Positions 24,510-34,306 of a DNA stretch of 64,000 bases are shown here, one piece after another. Made by a program: the position numbers and the translations under genes. The stretch's first letter is position 1, and each line of letters starts with the position of its first letter. This DNA comes from Variovorax sp. SG517. Lineage in GTDB: Bacteria > Pseudomonadota > Gammaproteobacteria > Burkholderiales > Burkholderiaceae_C. The DNA lies in assembly GCF_013376045.1 (NCBI RefSeq), contig NZ_JABMJG010000002.1, positions 434,001-498,000 of the forward strand. The letters are read 5' to 3'. The notes under the pieces were generated by a model. The model was not told the origin of the DNA. It saw only the letters and a program-made list of their open reading frames with translations, and did no database searches.

Positions 24510-25442
24510 CTATTTGCCGGCCGGCACGCGGTTCACGCGGCGCGTGTCGAACACCCGGCGCGCGAATGCACCGGCGCGGAATGCGTTGTTCTTCGCGCGG
24601 CGCGCCATCTGCAGCGCGTAGGTGACGGCCGCCACGGTGAGCATGTGGCCGCGCAGCGCATAGGGCATTGCCATCTTGGCGCTGCCCTGGAAGTGCAGCG
24701 CCACCACCTGCGTCATGTCGCCCGTGGCGCTCGTCAGCCAGGCCTTGCCCTCGCGCCAGGCGATGCGCTTGGCGCCGCCCAGCACCTTGAATTCACCGCG
24801 GTGCAGGTTGTGCATGCCGTTGATGTTGTGGTCGACGACCGTGCCGTCGAGCACCCGGTTGATCGGGTCGTCGTTGCCCGTGGCGTGTGCCCAGAGGTAG
24901 AGCAGCGTCATGTCGGACACGCCGCCGCGCACGCCCCGCGCGGCGAAGCGCGCCGCGATCTCGCGCAGCTTCCTGCGGCCCGAGGGCGTGGCGTAGCTGT
25001 CGAGCACGTAGGCCACGAAGCGGCGCAGGCCGTTCGAGGTCCAGTAGCTCACGTGCGGCGAGATCTGGCAGGGGTTCCAGTCGTCGGCGGACTGCATGCG
25101 GGAGCCGGAGAAATCGGCCTTGCCCGCCAGGCGCCTGATGTGGAGTCCGGCACCCTGGAAAAGCAGCACGTCGCTGTCGACCAGCACGAAATCGCGCACT
25201 TCCGGATGGGATTCCAGAAACCGCGCTAGCAGAAAGTAGCGGCGAAAGCAGATCTTCTCGAACTCCGGAGGGTTGCTCGACAGGTGCACGTACGAGCGGC
25301 AGAAGCGCTCGTAGGCCGGGCCGGCGTCGGTGTCCGACAACACGAAAAGCGGCTCGCCGGCCAGCGCCGCCGATTCGCGGCACAGCGCGAGGGTCCTGTT
25401 CTGGCGGTCTTCGACGACGATGAAGGGCAGCGAAGGGTTCAT
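24510..25442 (-). CDS. GT-A-fold glycosyltransferase-like protein
   Basis: The 310-residue protein has a DSD motif in FVLVDSDVLLF near residue 90, the metal and nucleotide-sugar DxD site of GT-A enzymes, preceded by ARFLESHPEVRDF. It has no membrane segment, and its C-terminus is basic. It lies between the flippase and the GH29-like gene on the same strand with gaps of 24 and 52 bases. I do not recognise the exact GT family; GT8-, GT24- or GT77-like folds would fit. Confidence 0.65.
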   Translation of the reverse strand: MNPSLPFIVVEDRQNRTLALCRESAALAGEPLFVLSDTDAGPAYERFCRSYVHLSSNPPEFEKICFRRYFLLARFLESHPEVRDFVLVDSDVLLFQGAGLHIRRLAGKADFSGSRMQSADDWNPCQISPHVSYWTSNGLRRFVAYVLDSYATPSGRRKLREIAARFAARGVRGGVSDMTLLYLWAHATGNDDPINRVLDGTVVDHNINGMHNLHRGEFKVLGGAKRIAWREGKAWLTSATGDMTQVVALHFQGSAKMAMPYALRGHMLTVAAVTYALQMARRAKNNAFRAGAFARRVFDTRRVNRVPAGK

Positions 25443-25494
25443 GGCACTTGGTGAAGGGTTGATGGACGTGACAGCGATTCGTTGTTGGGCGACT

Positions 25495-26445
25495 TCATGG
25501 CTTGCTGCGCGCGGTGACGCTCTTCATGAGCGCCACGTGCGCGGGAAGAAAGCGGCCGGTGGCGTCGATGGGCATGTCCAGCGTGAAGAGCCCGTTCGCG
25601 GCGGCGGCTTCGGAGATCCAGTCGCGCAGTTGCGCCGCGGTGAAGCGCGCCGGAGACTCGCGCCCCCACGAGGCGCCCAGCGGCGTCAGCACGTGGAAAG
25701 TCAACTCCGACGGCGGCCTGCTCAGGTGCGCGGGCGGCTGCATGTATTCGCCGGCCATCAGGTTCTGGCAGGGCGCCGACTTGGCGCTGAAGCGCTCCGC
25801 GCCTTCGCCCGCGTTGAACGCCAGCAGCCGGCTGGCCGCCCCGGCGCGTGTCGCGCCGCAGAGCATTTCCCAGCCCGCGGGCGTGATGCCCCTGGTGTTG
25901 TAGGTGCCGTCGAACCACCAGCCGCTGGCGAGCACGCCGTAGCGTTCCGACCAGTCGCGGATCACGCTCGACCAGGCTGCGATGAAGCGCGCGGGCGGAG
26001 GCTCCTGCTCCGACACGTCGCCCAGGCAGTCCATCAGCGCGCGGTCGCCCTGCGGCGCGCGGAACGGCAGGTACAGGATCAGCGTGATGCCCCGGCTGCG
26101 CAGCGCCCGGCCGATCTCCAGCGGAAGGTCGCGCGGCGATCGATTGGCGGCGCTGGATGGGCACAGCACTTCGAGCGCGGCATTCGGTGCGATGTATTGG
26201 CCGTTGTTCTGCCCGAGCGTCAGGATCAGGTGCGAGGCGCGCATTTCCGCGAGCGAGGACGCGAAGGCCTCCACGTCGAAGCGCCTGATCTCGCCGATCG
26301 ACTGCTTGTCTGGCAGGTAGTGCACCATCACGCCGAAGCCCGGCACCGGAGGGGCCGAGGGCTGCGCGTGGCCTGCCGTCGGCAGCGCCGCCAGCAACGC
26401 AAGCGCCGCGAGAAGGCGCATGGCGCAGGGCATGAAGCTCGTCAT
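25495..26445 (-). CDS. secreted GH29-like (alpha-L-fucosidase-like) protein
   Basis: The 316-residue protein has a signal peptide (hydrophobic residues 9-22, cut near GHAQ). A barrel-type sequence follows: GFGVMVHYLPD near residue 37, HLILTLGQNNGQY near residue 73, GITLILYLPFR near residue 119 and GWWFDGTYN near residue 174, whose Asp matches the GH29 nucleophile region (WFDG). Fucosidases of GH29 are usually over 400 residues, so this is a short or trimmed form. The gene overlaps the upstream GT4 gene (ATGA). With a GDP-fucose synthase in the same block, a role in trimming or recognising fucosylated polymer in the periplasm is plausible. Confidence 0.6.
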   Translation of the reverse strand: MTSFMPCAMRLLAALALLAALPTAGHAQPSAPPVPGFGVMVHYLPDKQSIGEIRRFDVEAFASSLAEMRASHLILTLGQNNGQYIAPNAALEVLCPSSAANRSPRDLPLEIGRALRSRGITLILYLPFRAPQGDRALMDCLGDVSEQEPPPARFIAAWSSVIRDWSERYGVLASGWWFDGTYNTRGITPAGWEMLCGATRAGAASRLLAFNAGEGAERFSAKSAPCQNLMAGEYMQPPAHLSRPPSELTFHVLTPLGASWGRESPARFTAAQLRDWISEAAAANGLFTLDMPIDATGRFLPAHVALMKSVTARSKP

Positions 26446-27542
26446 GGCATGGCCCCCGCGAGCGACAGCGCGCCGCGCTTGAGCACGAGATAGCGCCCCG
26501 CGACGTTGGCGGGCGCGCAGGTGGCGGCATGCGCCCACGCCGGGCGCGTGTGCGCGTGGTGCGCGAGGTATTGGGCGAGGTCGTGGGCGAGCGATTGCGG
26601 ATCGCCGTCGTCGGCACCCACGAAGAAGGCGTAGTCGGCGAAGAGCTCGCGATGCACCGGGATGTCCGACAGCAGCAGCGGCACGCCCAGCGTCGCCGCC
26701 TCGGCCGCCGAGAGATTGAAGCCCTCGAAGGTGGACAGCGAAATGAAGGCGGTCGCGCCCTGGTACAGCCGCAGCAACTCCTCGCGCGAAACCAGCCCCC
26801 GGTGCCGCACGCAGCTGCGCACCTCCGGCGCCAGCATGGACACCATGCGCCCGACAGCGTCCGCGCCGTTGCCGGTGATGTCGAGGTAGTCGACCAGACC
26901 GGCGCTCTTCATGCGCTCGAAGAGGGCGAGGATGCCGTCGAAGTTCTTGTGCGGGTAGTAGTGGTAGGCGGCGATCAGGTAGCGCTCGCCGGCAGCAGGG
27001 GCGGCAATGTCGGCCGGGGCTGCCGAGGGCCGGGGCGCATCCACGGGATTGAAGATCACCGTCGAATGCCAGCAGCGGCCGAAGTGGCGCTCGAAGTCCC
27101 GCTGGCTGCTGCGGCTGATGAAGACCACGTCCGCCGCGCTGCGCGCCGCGCGCCACAGGTTCCAGTCCAGGAACAGGCGCTTGCCGCGCCCGAAGTACTG
27201 CGGGTAGGCCTTGTACTGCAGGTCGTGCACGACCACGATCGAGTCGCGGTGCCGCCCCAGCGGCGTGATCGGCAGGTAGTAGTTGGGGAACACCGAGAAC
27301 AGCTGCTCGCCGGTGAGCAGCGTGCGCAGCCGATGGAAGTTGTAGAGCAGCGTGTCGAGCACGAAGCGGCTGATCTTCAGGCGCTGCGCCAGCGCGAAGA
27401 GGCGCGGATGCCGCTCGCTCACCGGCTCGACCCGGTCTTCCGGCGACAGGCGCATGTGGCGCAGCAGCACCTCCGACACGTTGAGCACGCCGCCGGCCGC
27501 CTTGTTGAAGCGGATGGTGTCGTAGTAGAGGAAAGCGGCCAT
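26442..27542 (-). CDS. GT4 glycosyltransferase
   Basis: The 366-residue protein has the GT-B pattern of family 4: VVVHDLQYKAYPQYF near residue 103, then FISRSSQRDFERHFG, HYYPHKNFDGILALFERM near residue 195, and a C-terminal donor site with FISLSTFEGFNLSAAEAATLGVPLLLSDIPVHRE (abbreviated: TFEGFNLSAAEAATLGVP). It should add one sugar to the lipid-linked repeat unit. The donor is not decidable. It overlaps the GH29-like gene and is preceded by the polymerase gene. Confidence 0.9.
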   Translation of the reverse strand: MAAFLYYDTIRFNKAAGGVLNVSEVLLRHMRLSPEDRVEPVSERHPRLFALAQRLKISRFVLDTLLYNFHRLRTLLTGEQLFSVFPNYYLPITPLGRHRDSIVVVHDLQYKAYPQYFGRGKRLFLDWNLWRAARSAADVVFISRSSQRDFERHFGRCWHSTVIFNPVDAPRPSAAPADIAAPAAGERYLIAAYHYYPHKNFDGILALFERMKSAGLVDYLDITGNGADAVGRMVSMLAPEVRSCVRHRGLVSREELLRLYQGATAFISLSTFEGFNLSAAEAATLGVPLLLSDIPVHRELFADYAFFVGADDGDPQSLAHDLAQYLAHHAHTRPAWAHAATCAPANVAGRYLVLKRGALSLAGAMP

Positions 27543-27569
27543 GGCTTCTTTTCTTTCTTTCCGGGCTCT

Positions 27570-28892
27570 TCAGGCGCCCGGCAGGCCATGCCGCAGCGTG
27601 CGCGCGGGCATGCGGCGCGCACGGGAGCTGAGCGCGCCGGCGATGGCGGCGGCGATCAGGCCGGAGACCATGAAAGGCCCCCAGCCCAGGATCGGCCCGC
27701 GCATGAACGGCACGTAGGCGGCCAGCAGCACCAGCGCGGCCAGGTAGGTGCTGGACACCGGCCGGTTCGGATCGACGGCGCGGTCGACCGCCCGGAAGCC
27801 GGCCGAGATCGCGAAGCCGAAGAGCGCCGGCCCCGCCAGCCCGAAGTCGAAGTACGCGGTGGTGAAGGGCGGCAGCGACAGGTTGCTCTGCGAGAAGTTG
27901 CCGAGGATGGCCGACCAGCCCAGCGGGTCGAAGTCGGGAAACATCTTCAGGTCGCGCGGCAGGAAGAACGAGAACGCCGACAGCAGGTAGCGGCCCCAGC
28001 CCAGGTCCGGAATGGGCGCGCGCTCCAGGATGCCCGCGACCACGTACATGGCGTCGAAGTCCTGGCTGAAGGGAAAGGTGCGAAGCTCCTCGCCCCACAT
28101 GCTGCCGCGCGAGATCAGGTTCAGCATCGGCCCCAGGCCTGCGATGGCGCCGAAGATCGCGCCCGCGAGCAGCCAGCGACGGCCGCGCCCCAGCGCATGG
28201 ATGAGCAGCGGCAGCAGCCCGATCAGCAGCACCTGCCGCGCCGTGTTCACCGGGTTGGCCGCCGCCAGCGCCAGCGCGAAAGCCAGGCCGGCCGCGCACC
28301 AGGACCATGGCGTCCTGCGGCGCACCGCATGGACGGCCAGCGCCACGAAGCACAGCAGGACCACCAGCTTGGGCAGCGTGGAATAGAAGATGAAGTCGAT
28401 CGGCACGTTGTCTTCGCCGCCCACGCCCACGATGCCGCGCGCCACGAAGTTGAGCTCGGGCTTGATGAACAGCGAGGCGAAGGCCGCGAGCGAGCAGCTC
28501 AGCAGCAGGAGCAGCGGGTGGGCCACGCCCACCAGTTGCTTGTCGTGGCGCCCCGGATGGTGCACGGGCCCGTCGGGAACGCCCAGCCGCGCCGCTTCCA
28601 CGCCGGCCATGTACAGCACCAGCAGCGTCAGCGCCAGCGTGTGCGACTCCGTGCGCATGACGCCCGCGTCCCAGAACTCCAGGTCGTTCGCGATCTGCAT
28701 CGCCGGCGCGATCGAGAAGTAGGTGAGGATCGCCGTGTAGTGGATCAGCAGGAACACGCTGCCGCCGGAACCGCCAAGCATCGCGAGCTGCACCAGCGAC
28801 AGCACCGCCACCGCCGCATAGCCCCATACCGGATCGACCAGGCCGCAGAGCATGGCGCAGATGATGCCAGACCAGAAGGAGAGGGGGCGCAT
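27570..28892 (-). CDS. Wzy-like polysaccharide polymerase
   Basis: The 440-residue membrane protein has about 11-12 hydrophobic segments and one large periplasmic loop near residues 265-345 (RGSMWGEELRTFPFSQDFDAMYVVAGILERAP.. in part), as in O-antigen/exopolysaccharide polymerases. I placed the start at 28892 (MRPLSFWSG), because the longer frame back to 28988 runs through the tail of the fucose synthase gene. It probably joins repeat units in the periplasm, working with Wzx, Wzc and Wza encoded in the same block. Sequence conservation in this family is low, so the assignment rests on topology and context. Confidence 0.75.
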   Translation of the reverse strand: MRPLSFWSGIICAMLCGLVDPVWGYAAVAVLSLVQLAMLGGSGGSVFLLIHYTAILTYFSIAPAMQIANDLEFWDAGVMRTESHTLALTLLVLYMAGVEAARLGVPDGPVHHPGRHDKQLVGVAHPLLLLLSCSLAAFASLFIKPELNFVARGIVGVGGEDNVPIDFIFYSTLPKLVVLLCFVALAVHAVRRRTPWSWCAAGLAFALALAAANPVNTARQVLLIGLLPLLIHALGRGRRWLLAGAIFGAIAGLGPMLNLISRGSMWGEELRTFPFSQDFDAMYVVAGILERAPIPDLGWGRYLLSAFSFFLPRDLKMFPDFDPLGWSAILGNFSQSNLSLPPFTTAYFDFGLAGPALFGFAISAGFRAVDRAVDPNRPVSSTYLAALVLLAAYVPFMRGPILGWGPFMVSGLIAAAIAGALSSRARRMPARTLRHGLPGA

Positions 28893-28917
28893 GGGGGGCC
28901 TGCAGTGGATGGCTGCT

Positions 28918-29913
28918 TCAGACGTGGACGTGGGCCTGGACGGGCTCGGCTTCCTCTGCCGGCCGGATCGCTTGCTGGTAGTCGGCATAGGTGCGGCGCA
29001 GTCCTTCGGCCAGCGGCACCGTCGCGTGCCAGCCGAGGCTGTTGGCGCGCGAGACGTCCAGCAGCTTGCGGGGGGCGCCGTCGGGCTGCGCGAGGTCGTA
29101 GCGGATGGTGCCGGCGTAGCCCACCACGTCGCGGATCAGCTCGGTGAGCTCGGCGATGGAAACGTCCTCGCCGGTGCCGAGGTTGATGTGGCCGCGCATC
29201 GCGTCGGTCTGGCGGTCGTACTCGGCGCGCGACAGGTTCATCACCGCGAGGCAGCCTTCCACCATGTCGTCGACGTACAGGAACTCGCGCCGCGCGCGGC
29301 CGCTGCCCCAGATCAGCACGCTGGGCGAGTTGCCGATCTTGGCCAGGTGGAAGCGCTGGATCAGCGCCGGCACCACGTGGCTGTTCTCGATGTGGTAGTT
29401 GTCGCCGGGGCCGTACAGGTTGGTCGGCATCACGCTGCGGTAGTCGATGCCGTGCGTGGCGCCGTACTGGCGGTTGTAGCTCTCGCAGAGCTTGAGCCCG
29501 GCGATCTTGGCGATGGCGTAGGGCTCGTTGGTGGGCTCCAGCTTGCCGTTGAGCAGGTATTCCTCGCGGATCGGCTGCTCGGCCATGCGCGGGTAGATGC
29601 AGCTGGAGCCCAGGAACAGCAGCCGCTTCACGCCCGAGACGAAGGCCTGGTGCGTCACGTTGGTGGCGATGGCCAGGTTCTCGTAGATGAACTGGGCCGG
29701 GTAGGTCATGTTGGCGTGGATGCCGCCGACCCTGGCGGCCGCCAGGTAGACCTGGTCGATCTGCTCCGTCGCGAAGAAGCGGGCCACGGCCGCCTGGTCG
29801 AGGAGATCGAGCTCGGAGTGGGTTCTCGTCACCACGTCGTGACCCAGTTCGCGCAGGCGCCGTGCCGTCGCCTGACCCACCATGCCGCGATGACCTGCAA
29901 CAAAGATTCGCAT
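28918..29913 (-). CDS. fcl: GDP-L-fucose synthase
   Basis: The 331-residue protein has the NADP site GHRGMVGQA near residues 7-15, the motif [10 protein letters not shown] near residue 60, the GSSCIYP catalytic Ser region near residue 102 and [14 protein letters not shown] with the catalytic Tyr and Lys near residues 130-140. [11 protein letters not shown] near residue 164 follows. It converts the 4-keto-6-deoxy mannose intermediate to GDP-L-fucose. The partner GDP-mannose 4,6-dehydratase (gmd) is not in the window, so it must lie elsewhere or upstream. It places fucose (or a close 6-deoxy sugar) in the polymer. Confidence 0.94.
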   Translation of the reverse strand: MRIFVAGHRGMVGQATARRLRELGHDVVTRTHSELDLLDQAAVARFFATEQIDQVYLAAARVGGIHANMTYPAQFIYENLAIATNVTHQAFVSGVKRLLFLGSSCIYPRMAEQPIREEYLLNGKLEPTNEPYAIAKIAGLKLCESYNRQYGATHGIDYRSVMPTNLYGPGDNYHIENSHVVPALIQRFHLAKIGNSPSVLIWGSGRARREFLYVDDMVEGCLAVMNLSRAEYDRQTDAMRGHINLGTGEDVSIAELTELIRDVVGYAGTIRYDLAQPDGAPRKLLDVSRANSLGWHATVPLAEGLRRTYADYQQAIRPAEEAEPVQAHVHV

Positions 29914-29983
29914 ATGAGCTTTCGGTGAAGTGGTTGATGTGGTTGAAGTGAGCGGAAATGCGGGTGCCGGTATGTGGGCCGGG

Positions 29984-30706
29984 CTAGCGCGACCCGCGCG
30001 CCCCCGTCACCACCCCGAAGGTCTTCAGCAGGATCACGAAGTCCCGCCACAGCGACAGGTGGGCCACGTACTCCGCGTCCATCGCGGCGCGGCGGCGGTA
30101 GCTGATCTCGTTGCGTCCGCTGATCTGCCACAGGCCGGTGATGCCCGGGCGAACGGCGCAGTAGTGGTCCCAGTAGTCGCCGTACAGCTCCTTCTGCGCG
30201 AACATGCAGGGGCGCGGGCCGACCATGCTCATGTCGCCCTTGAGCACGTTCCAGAACTGCGGGAACTCGTCGATGCTGTACTTGCGCAGGAAGGCGCCGA
30301 AGCGGGTGATGCGCGGGTCGTGCTCCAGCTTCTGGTAGACGGCCCACTCGCGGCGCGCGGCCTCGTTCTGGCGCAGGTGGCGCGCCAGCACCGCGTCGGC
30401 GTCGGCCACCATTGAGCGGAACTTGTAGAACTTGAAGACGCGCCCGCCCTTGCCGTAGCGCGGCTGCATGTAGATGGCCGGCCCGCCCGAGGTGTAGAGC
30501 ACGCCCAGCCAGATCAGCAGGTAGGCCCAGCCGAAGAAGAGGAAGAACGAGCCGGCCATCAGGATGTCGGCCGCGCGCTTGGCGCGGCGCAGCCAGGGCG
30601 CGCCGCCCAGCGGCATGTACGGGGCCGTGTTGGCGGCCGCGCCGATGCCCGCCTTGCCGGGGCCCCGCCCCGTTCCGGTGGAAGAGGGAGATCTGAGCGT
30701 GCTCAT
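29984..30706 (-). CDS. polyprenyl-phosphate sugar-phosphate transferase (ExoY/WcaJ type)
   Basis: The 240-residue protein has one hydrophobic hairpin near residues 50-72 and the C-terminal bacterial sugar-transferase domain: [10 protein letters not shown] near residue 91, [33 protein letters not shown] near residues 133-165 (abbreviated: [14 protein letters not shown]), and [13 protein letters not shown] near residue 187. The conserved DE-P and R-P residues of the family are present. It starts repeat-unit synthesis by adding a sugar phosphate to undecaprenyl phosphate. The start codon overlaps the Wzc stop (ATGA). Confidence 0.93.
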   Translation of the reverse strand: MSTLRSPSSTGTGRGPGKAGIGAAANTAPYMPLGGAPWLRRAKRAADILMAGSFFLFFGWAYLLIWLGVLYTSGGPAIYMQPRYGKGGRVFKFYKFRSMVADADAVLARHLRQNEAARREWAVYQKLEHDPRITRFGAFLRKYSIDEFPQFWNVLKGDMSMVGPRPCMFAQKELYGDYWDHYCAVRPGITGLWQISGRNEISYRRRAAMDAEYVAHLSLWRDFVILLKTFGVVTGARGSR

Positions 30707-33039
30707 GATTCGGCGTGCTCCGGCAGGATGCGCTTGGGCATGACGGTGTCGGCCGTGTCCAGCGCGAACGGCGGGTCGCGGCGCGCCACGGGGGCGTAGC
30801 CGTAGTAGCCGTAGCCATAGCTGCGGTTGTGGCGACGGGAGGTGTCGACCGCGTTGAACACCACGCCGTGGAAGGCCGCGCCCACGTGGGCCAGGCGCTT
30901 GCTGGCTTCCAGCAGCTCGCCCATCTCGCTGTTGTCGGCCCGGGCCACCAGCAGCAGGGTGCCCATGCTCGGCGCCATCGCGGCGGTCTCGGAGGCCAGC
31001 AGCGTGGGAGGCGCGTCGACCACCACCACGTCGTAGCGCGTCGAGAGCGTCGACAGCGCGTGCGCGAAGGCGTCGCTGGTCATCAGGCCGGCCGGGTCCG
31101 GGTGCAGCGTGCCCGCGGACATCACGTCCAGGTAGGGCAGCACGTGGTGGTGGATGGCCTGCTCCAGCGGCACGCCGCCGGCGATGGCGTCGGACAGCCC
31201 GTCCTTGCGCTGCAGCCCGAACTCCTCGCTCAGGCTGCCGCGGCGCAGGTCGGCGTCGATCAGCAGCACGCGCTTGCCCGAGGCGGCCAGCAGCGTGGCG
31301 AAGTTCGACGACACGAAGGTCTTGCCCGCGCCGGCCGTGGCGCTGGAGATCAGCACGCGGTTGTTGGGCGCGCCCATCATCACGAACTTCAGCGCGGTGC
31401 GCAGCCGCCGCAGGCCTTCGAGGGCCGGGTCTTCCACGTGCAGCGCCGCGAGCACCTTGATGCCGGGCTTGCCGTCGCGCACGGCGCGGTCGAGCACGCG
31501 CTGCTGCGTGCTCAGCGGGATGGTGGTGTACACGTTCAGCCCGGTGACGGCCTCGATGGATTCAGGGCTGCCGATGGATCGCTTCAGGTTCTTGCGCGCC
31601 AGCGCCGCGGCGCCGCCGGCGAACAGGCCGCCGGCCAGCGCCAGCGCGACCACGATCAGCGACTTCGGCCGCACCGGCTTCTCGGCCACCAGGGCCTGGT
31701 CGAGCACGCGCACGTTGGCAACCTTGCCTTCCTTGGCCAGCCGCATCTGCAGCGAGCTGTTCAGCAGCGTCGCGTAGAGCTCGGTGTTGACCTTGATGTC
31801 GCGCTGCATGCGCAGGGCGTTCTGCTGCAGCATCGGCATGCGGCGGATGCGGCCGTCGACCGTGCCCAGCTCCCTCTTGAGCGAGGCGATTTGCGCGTCC
31901 AGCGTCTTCACCATCGGGTGCTCGGAGGTGAAGCGGCCCACCAGGTCCAGGCGCTTCTGCTTCGCGTCGAACAGCTTGGCCTGCAGGTCCACGTTCTGCG
32001 ACAGCGCATTGCGCGCCTCGTCGTCCAGGTTGACGGTGCCGTTCTGGTTGCGGTACTGGTTGTAGGCGTCTTCCGACTGCTCCAGCTGCTGCTTGAATTT
32101 CGGCAGCTCGGTGCCCAGGAAGGCCAGCGCGCGCTCGGCCTGCACCGTCTTCTGGTCGATGTTCTGCCGCACGTAGAGGCCTGCGATCTCGTTGAGCACG
32201 GCCGCGAGCTGGTTGCGGTTGCCCGACTGGAGGCTCACGTCCATCACGCCCGACTGCTTGCCTCTCTCGACCACGCGCAGGTCCTTCTGCAGGCCCAGCA
32301 GCGTGAGCTGCTTCGAATGGCGCACCAGCTCGAAGGCGCCGCCGGGGCGGGCGTCGATCGAGCCCACCAGCAGGTGCAGCGCGCCACCGGGCACGGTCGC
32401 CTCCAGCGGCACGCCGACCTTGCCGTGCAGCGGGGTTTCGATGGCCGGGTTGGTCAGCGTGTAGCTGCCGTCGGCTCCAGCGACCAGCGTGAACTTCTTG
32501 CCCTCGAGCGCCGGCGGCACGTCCATCCGCGCCACGGCAATGCTCTCGGTGCCCGAGACGTAGTTGCCGTAGCCCAAGATGCCGGGAGAGGAAAGCTGGC
32601 TCGAATGCCGCGAGATGAACTCGCCCACCACCGGGATGTAGCGCGGCTTCGCGTCGATGTAGAGCAGGGTGTTCTCCATCGCCTGGCCCAGCACCATGCG
32701 CGAGCGCAGGATCTCGGTCTCCCCGGCGGTCGGCGTCTTCACGTTGATGCCGCCGCCCCCGTTGGCGTCGCCGGGAAAGTTGCCGCCCGAGCGGTCCGGG
32801 TCTTCCACCTGGATCAGGATGTTGGCCTCGTACACCCGCGTGCCGAACAGCGCATACCCCACGCCGGCCAGCAGCGCCAGCGCGGCGATGCCGGCAATCA
32901 GCCAGCGGCTGTCGATCAGGACGTCGAGGTACTCGTGGAACCGGGATTCCCGGGCCCAGGCGGTGGTTTCGATCACCGTCACGGGAGCCGCCGAGGGGGC
33001 GGGGAGCGTAGCTTGCCAGCGCGCGTTCATGGGTGTCAC
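30703..33039 (-). CDS. Wzc-like polysaccharide co-polymerase and tyrosine autokinase
   Basis: The 778-residue protein joins an N-terminal Wzz-like membrane domain (TM near residues 48-68, long periplasmic coiled coil, second TM near residue 460) to a cytoplasmic BY-kinase domain. Walker A is in SATAGAGKTFVSSN, Walker A' in VLLIDADLRRGSL and Walker B in DVVVVDAPPTLL. The C-terminal tail holds a tyrosine cluster, SYGYGYYGYAP, the usual autophosphorylated region. It regulates chain length and export with Wza. The gene begins 37 bases after the Wza stop and ends by overlapping the initiating transferase gene. Confidence 0.95.
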   Translation of the reverse strand: MTPMNARWQATLPAPSAAPVTVIETTAWARESRFHEYLDVLIDSRWLIAGIAALALLAGVGYALFGTRVYEANILIQVEDPDRSGGNFPGDANGGGGINVKTPTAGETEILRSRMVLGQAMENTLLYIDAKPRYIPVVGEFISRHSSQLSSPGILGYGNYVSGTESIAVARMDVPPALEGKKFTLVAGADGSYTLTNPAIETPLHGKVGVPLEATVPGGALHLLVGSIDARPGGAFELVRHSKQLTLLGLQKDLRVVERGKQSGVMDVSLQSGNRNQLAAVLNEIAGLYVRQNIDQKTVQAERALAFLGTELPKFKQQLEQSEDAYNQYRNQNGTVNLDDEARNALSQNVDLQAKLFDAKQKRLDLVGRFTSEHPMVKTLDAQIASLKRELGTVDGRIRRMPMLQQNALRMQRDIKVNTELYATLLNSSLQMRLAKEGKVANVRVLDQALVAEKPVRPKSLIVVALALAGGLFAGGAAALARKNLKRSIGSPESIEAVTGLNVYTTIPLSTQQRVLDRAVRDGKPGIKVLAALHVEDPALEGLRRLRTALKFVMMGAPNNRVLISSATAGAGKTFVSSNFATLLAASGKRVLLIDADLRRGSLSEEFGLQRKDGLSDAIAGGVPLEQAIHHHVLPYLDVMSAGTLHPDPAGLMTSDAFAHALSTLSTRYDVVVVDAPPTLLASETAAMAPSMGTLLLVARADNSEMGELLEASKRLAHVGAAFHGVVFNAVDTSRRHNRSYGYGYYGYAPVARRDPPFALDTADTVMPKRILPEHAES

Positions 33040-33076
33040 CTCTTGCTGTTGCTTTCCTGGAGCGGATGCAGGGCGC

Positions 33077-34291
33077 CTAGCGGCGGGCGGTGTCGCGGGC
33101 CAGGTTGACGACCTGGGCGGCCGGCAGGATCAGGCTGAACACGCGGCTCCAGCTCACCAGCGGCACGCGGTCCACGTACACCACGTCGCGCGGCTGCAGC
33201 TCGAAGCGGTCGGCCAGCGCAAGTGCCACCGGGTTCTTCGCGTTGAGGGCGAAGACCTGCTGCACGTCGAGGTTGTCGGGCGCGTTGCGCACCACGTAGA
33301 TCTGGCCGGGGTCGGAGGTCGCCAGGTCGGGGCCGCCGGCGTCGCCCAGCGCTTCGTTCAGGCTCAGCCGGCCGTTGTTGCGCATCTGCAGCGCGGACGG
33401 CGCCCGCACTTCGCCCATCACGTAGACCCGGCTGTCTTCCCGGGTGCCGACGTTCACCACGTCGCCGTTGCGCAGCGGGATGCCGTTGCCGTCCACGCCC
33501 AGCGACTGCAGCATCGGCAGGTTGATCTCGGTGGAGACGCCGCCGCGCGTGAGCGTGATGCGAGCGCGGTCGCCGGCCTGGGTGAAGCTGCCGGCGCGGC
33601 TGATGGCCTCCGACAGCGTCATCGGCACGTCGGTGAAGATCTGCAGGCCCGGCGTGCGCACCTCGCCCTGCACGTAGGCGCGCTGGCTGCGGAACGACTG
33701 GATGCGCACCGTCACCTGCGGGTCCTTGATGAAGGCCTTGATGCGCCGCGCGATCAGCTCCGAAGCGCCGCTCTCGGTCAGGCCCTGCACCTTGGTGCGC
33801 CCGATGTAGGGAAAGAAGATCTCGCCCTTGGCGTCGACGATGAAGCCGGGCGCCACGGTCACGCCGGTGGGGTCGGACTGCTGCGCGATCACCGCGCCGG
33901 CGTTCGGCAGCAGCTCCGGATGGTCGTACACGATGATGCCGACCACGTCCCCGGGCCCGATGGTGTAGACCGGCGCCGCCGCGAAGAGGCGCTTGATGTT
34001 CTCCGGCGGGCCCTTGGGCTTCTGCGCGAGCTGCGTACGGATCAGGTCGGGCGTGATCGGGATGATCTTTCCGCTGTCGGCCGAGGCCGTGCTGTCGCCC
34101 GTGGTCTTGCCGTAGCCGAGCGGCCCCACCGAGCCGAAGCCCGGCGCGCAGCCCGACAGCGCCACCAGCCCGAGCGACAACAGCAGGGCCAGGCCCAGCC
34201 ATCGCAGCCGCGACTCGGCCTGCGCACGGGCCAGGACTGCTGCGAGAGGGCGCGTTCCGCATGACTGCGTCGCTGGATCATGACGTTGCAT
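33077..34291 (-). CDS. Wza-like outer-membrane polysaccharide export lipoprotein
   Basis: The 404-residue protein has a long basic N-terminus and a lipobox LVALSGC near residues 41-47. The polysaccharide-export (PES) domain follows (VYTIGPGDVVGIIVYDHPEL near residue 107), then repeated SLBB domains (VQGEVRTPGLQIF, VMGEVRAPSALQM) and a C-terminal helix LILPAAQVVNL. It forms the octameric outer-membrane channel. AAGGAG precedes the ATG at 34291. Three 11-base-phased repeats lie just upstream in the gap to the hydrolase gene. Confidence 0.94.
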   Translation of the reverse strand: MQRHDPATQSCGTRPLAAVLARAQAESRLRWLGLALLLSLGLVALSGCAPGFGSVGPLGYGKTTGDSTASADSGKIIPITPDLIRTQLAQKPKGPPENIKRLFAAAPVYTIGPGDVVGIIVYDHPELLPNAGAVIAQQSDPTGVTVAPGFIVDAKGEIFFPYIGRTKVQGLTESGASELIARRIKAFIKDPQVTVRIQSFRSQRAYVQGEVRTPGLQIFTDVPMTLSEAISRAGSFTQAGDRARITLTRGGVSTEINLPMLQSLGVDGNGIPLRNGDVVNVGTREDSRVYVMGEVRAPSALQMRNNGRLSLNEALGDAGGPDLATSDPGQIYVVRNAPDNLDVQQVFALNAKNPVALALADRFELQPRDVVYVDRVPLVSWSRVFSLILPAAQVVNLARDTARR

Positions 34292-34306
34292 GGTGGTCTC
34301 CTTGAC

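Noticed and set aside
26529..29147. An 872-codon plus-strand open frame opposite the glycosyltransferase, polymerase and fucose synthase genes
   Set aside because: It runs through several minus-strand genes with clear families and has no recognisable domain, so it is a shadow of GC skew in codon positions.
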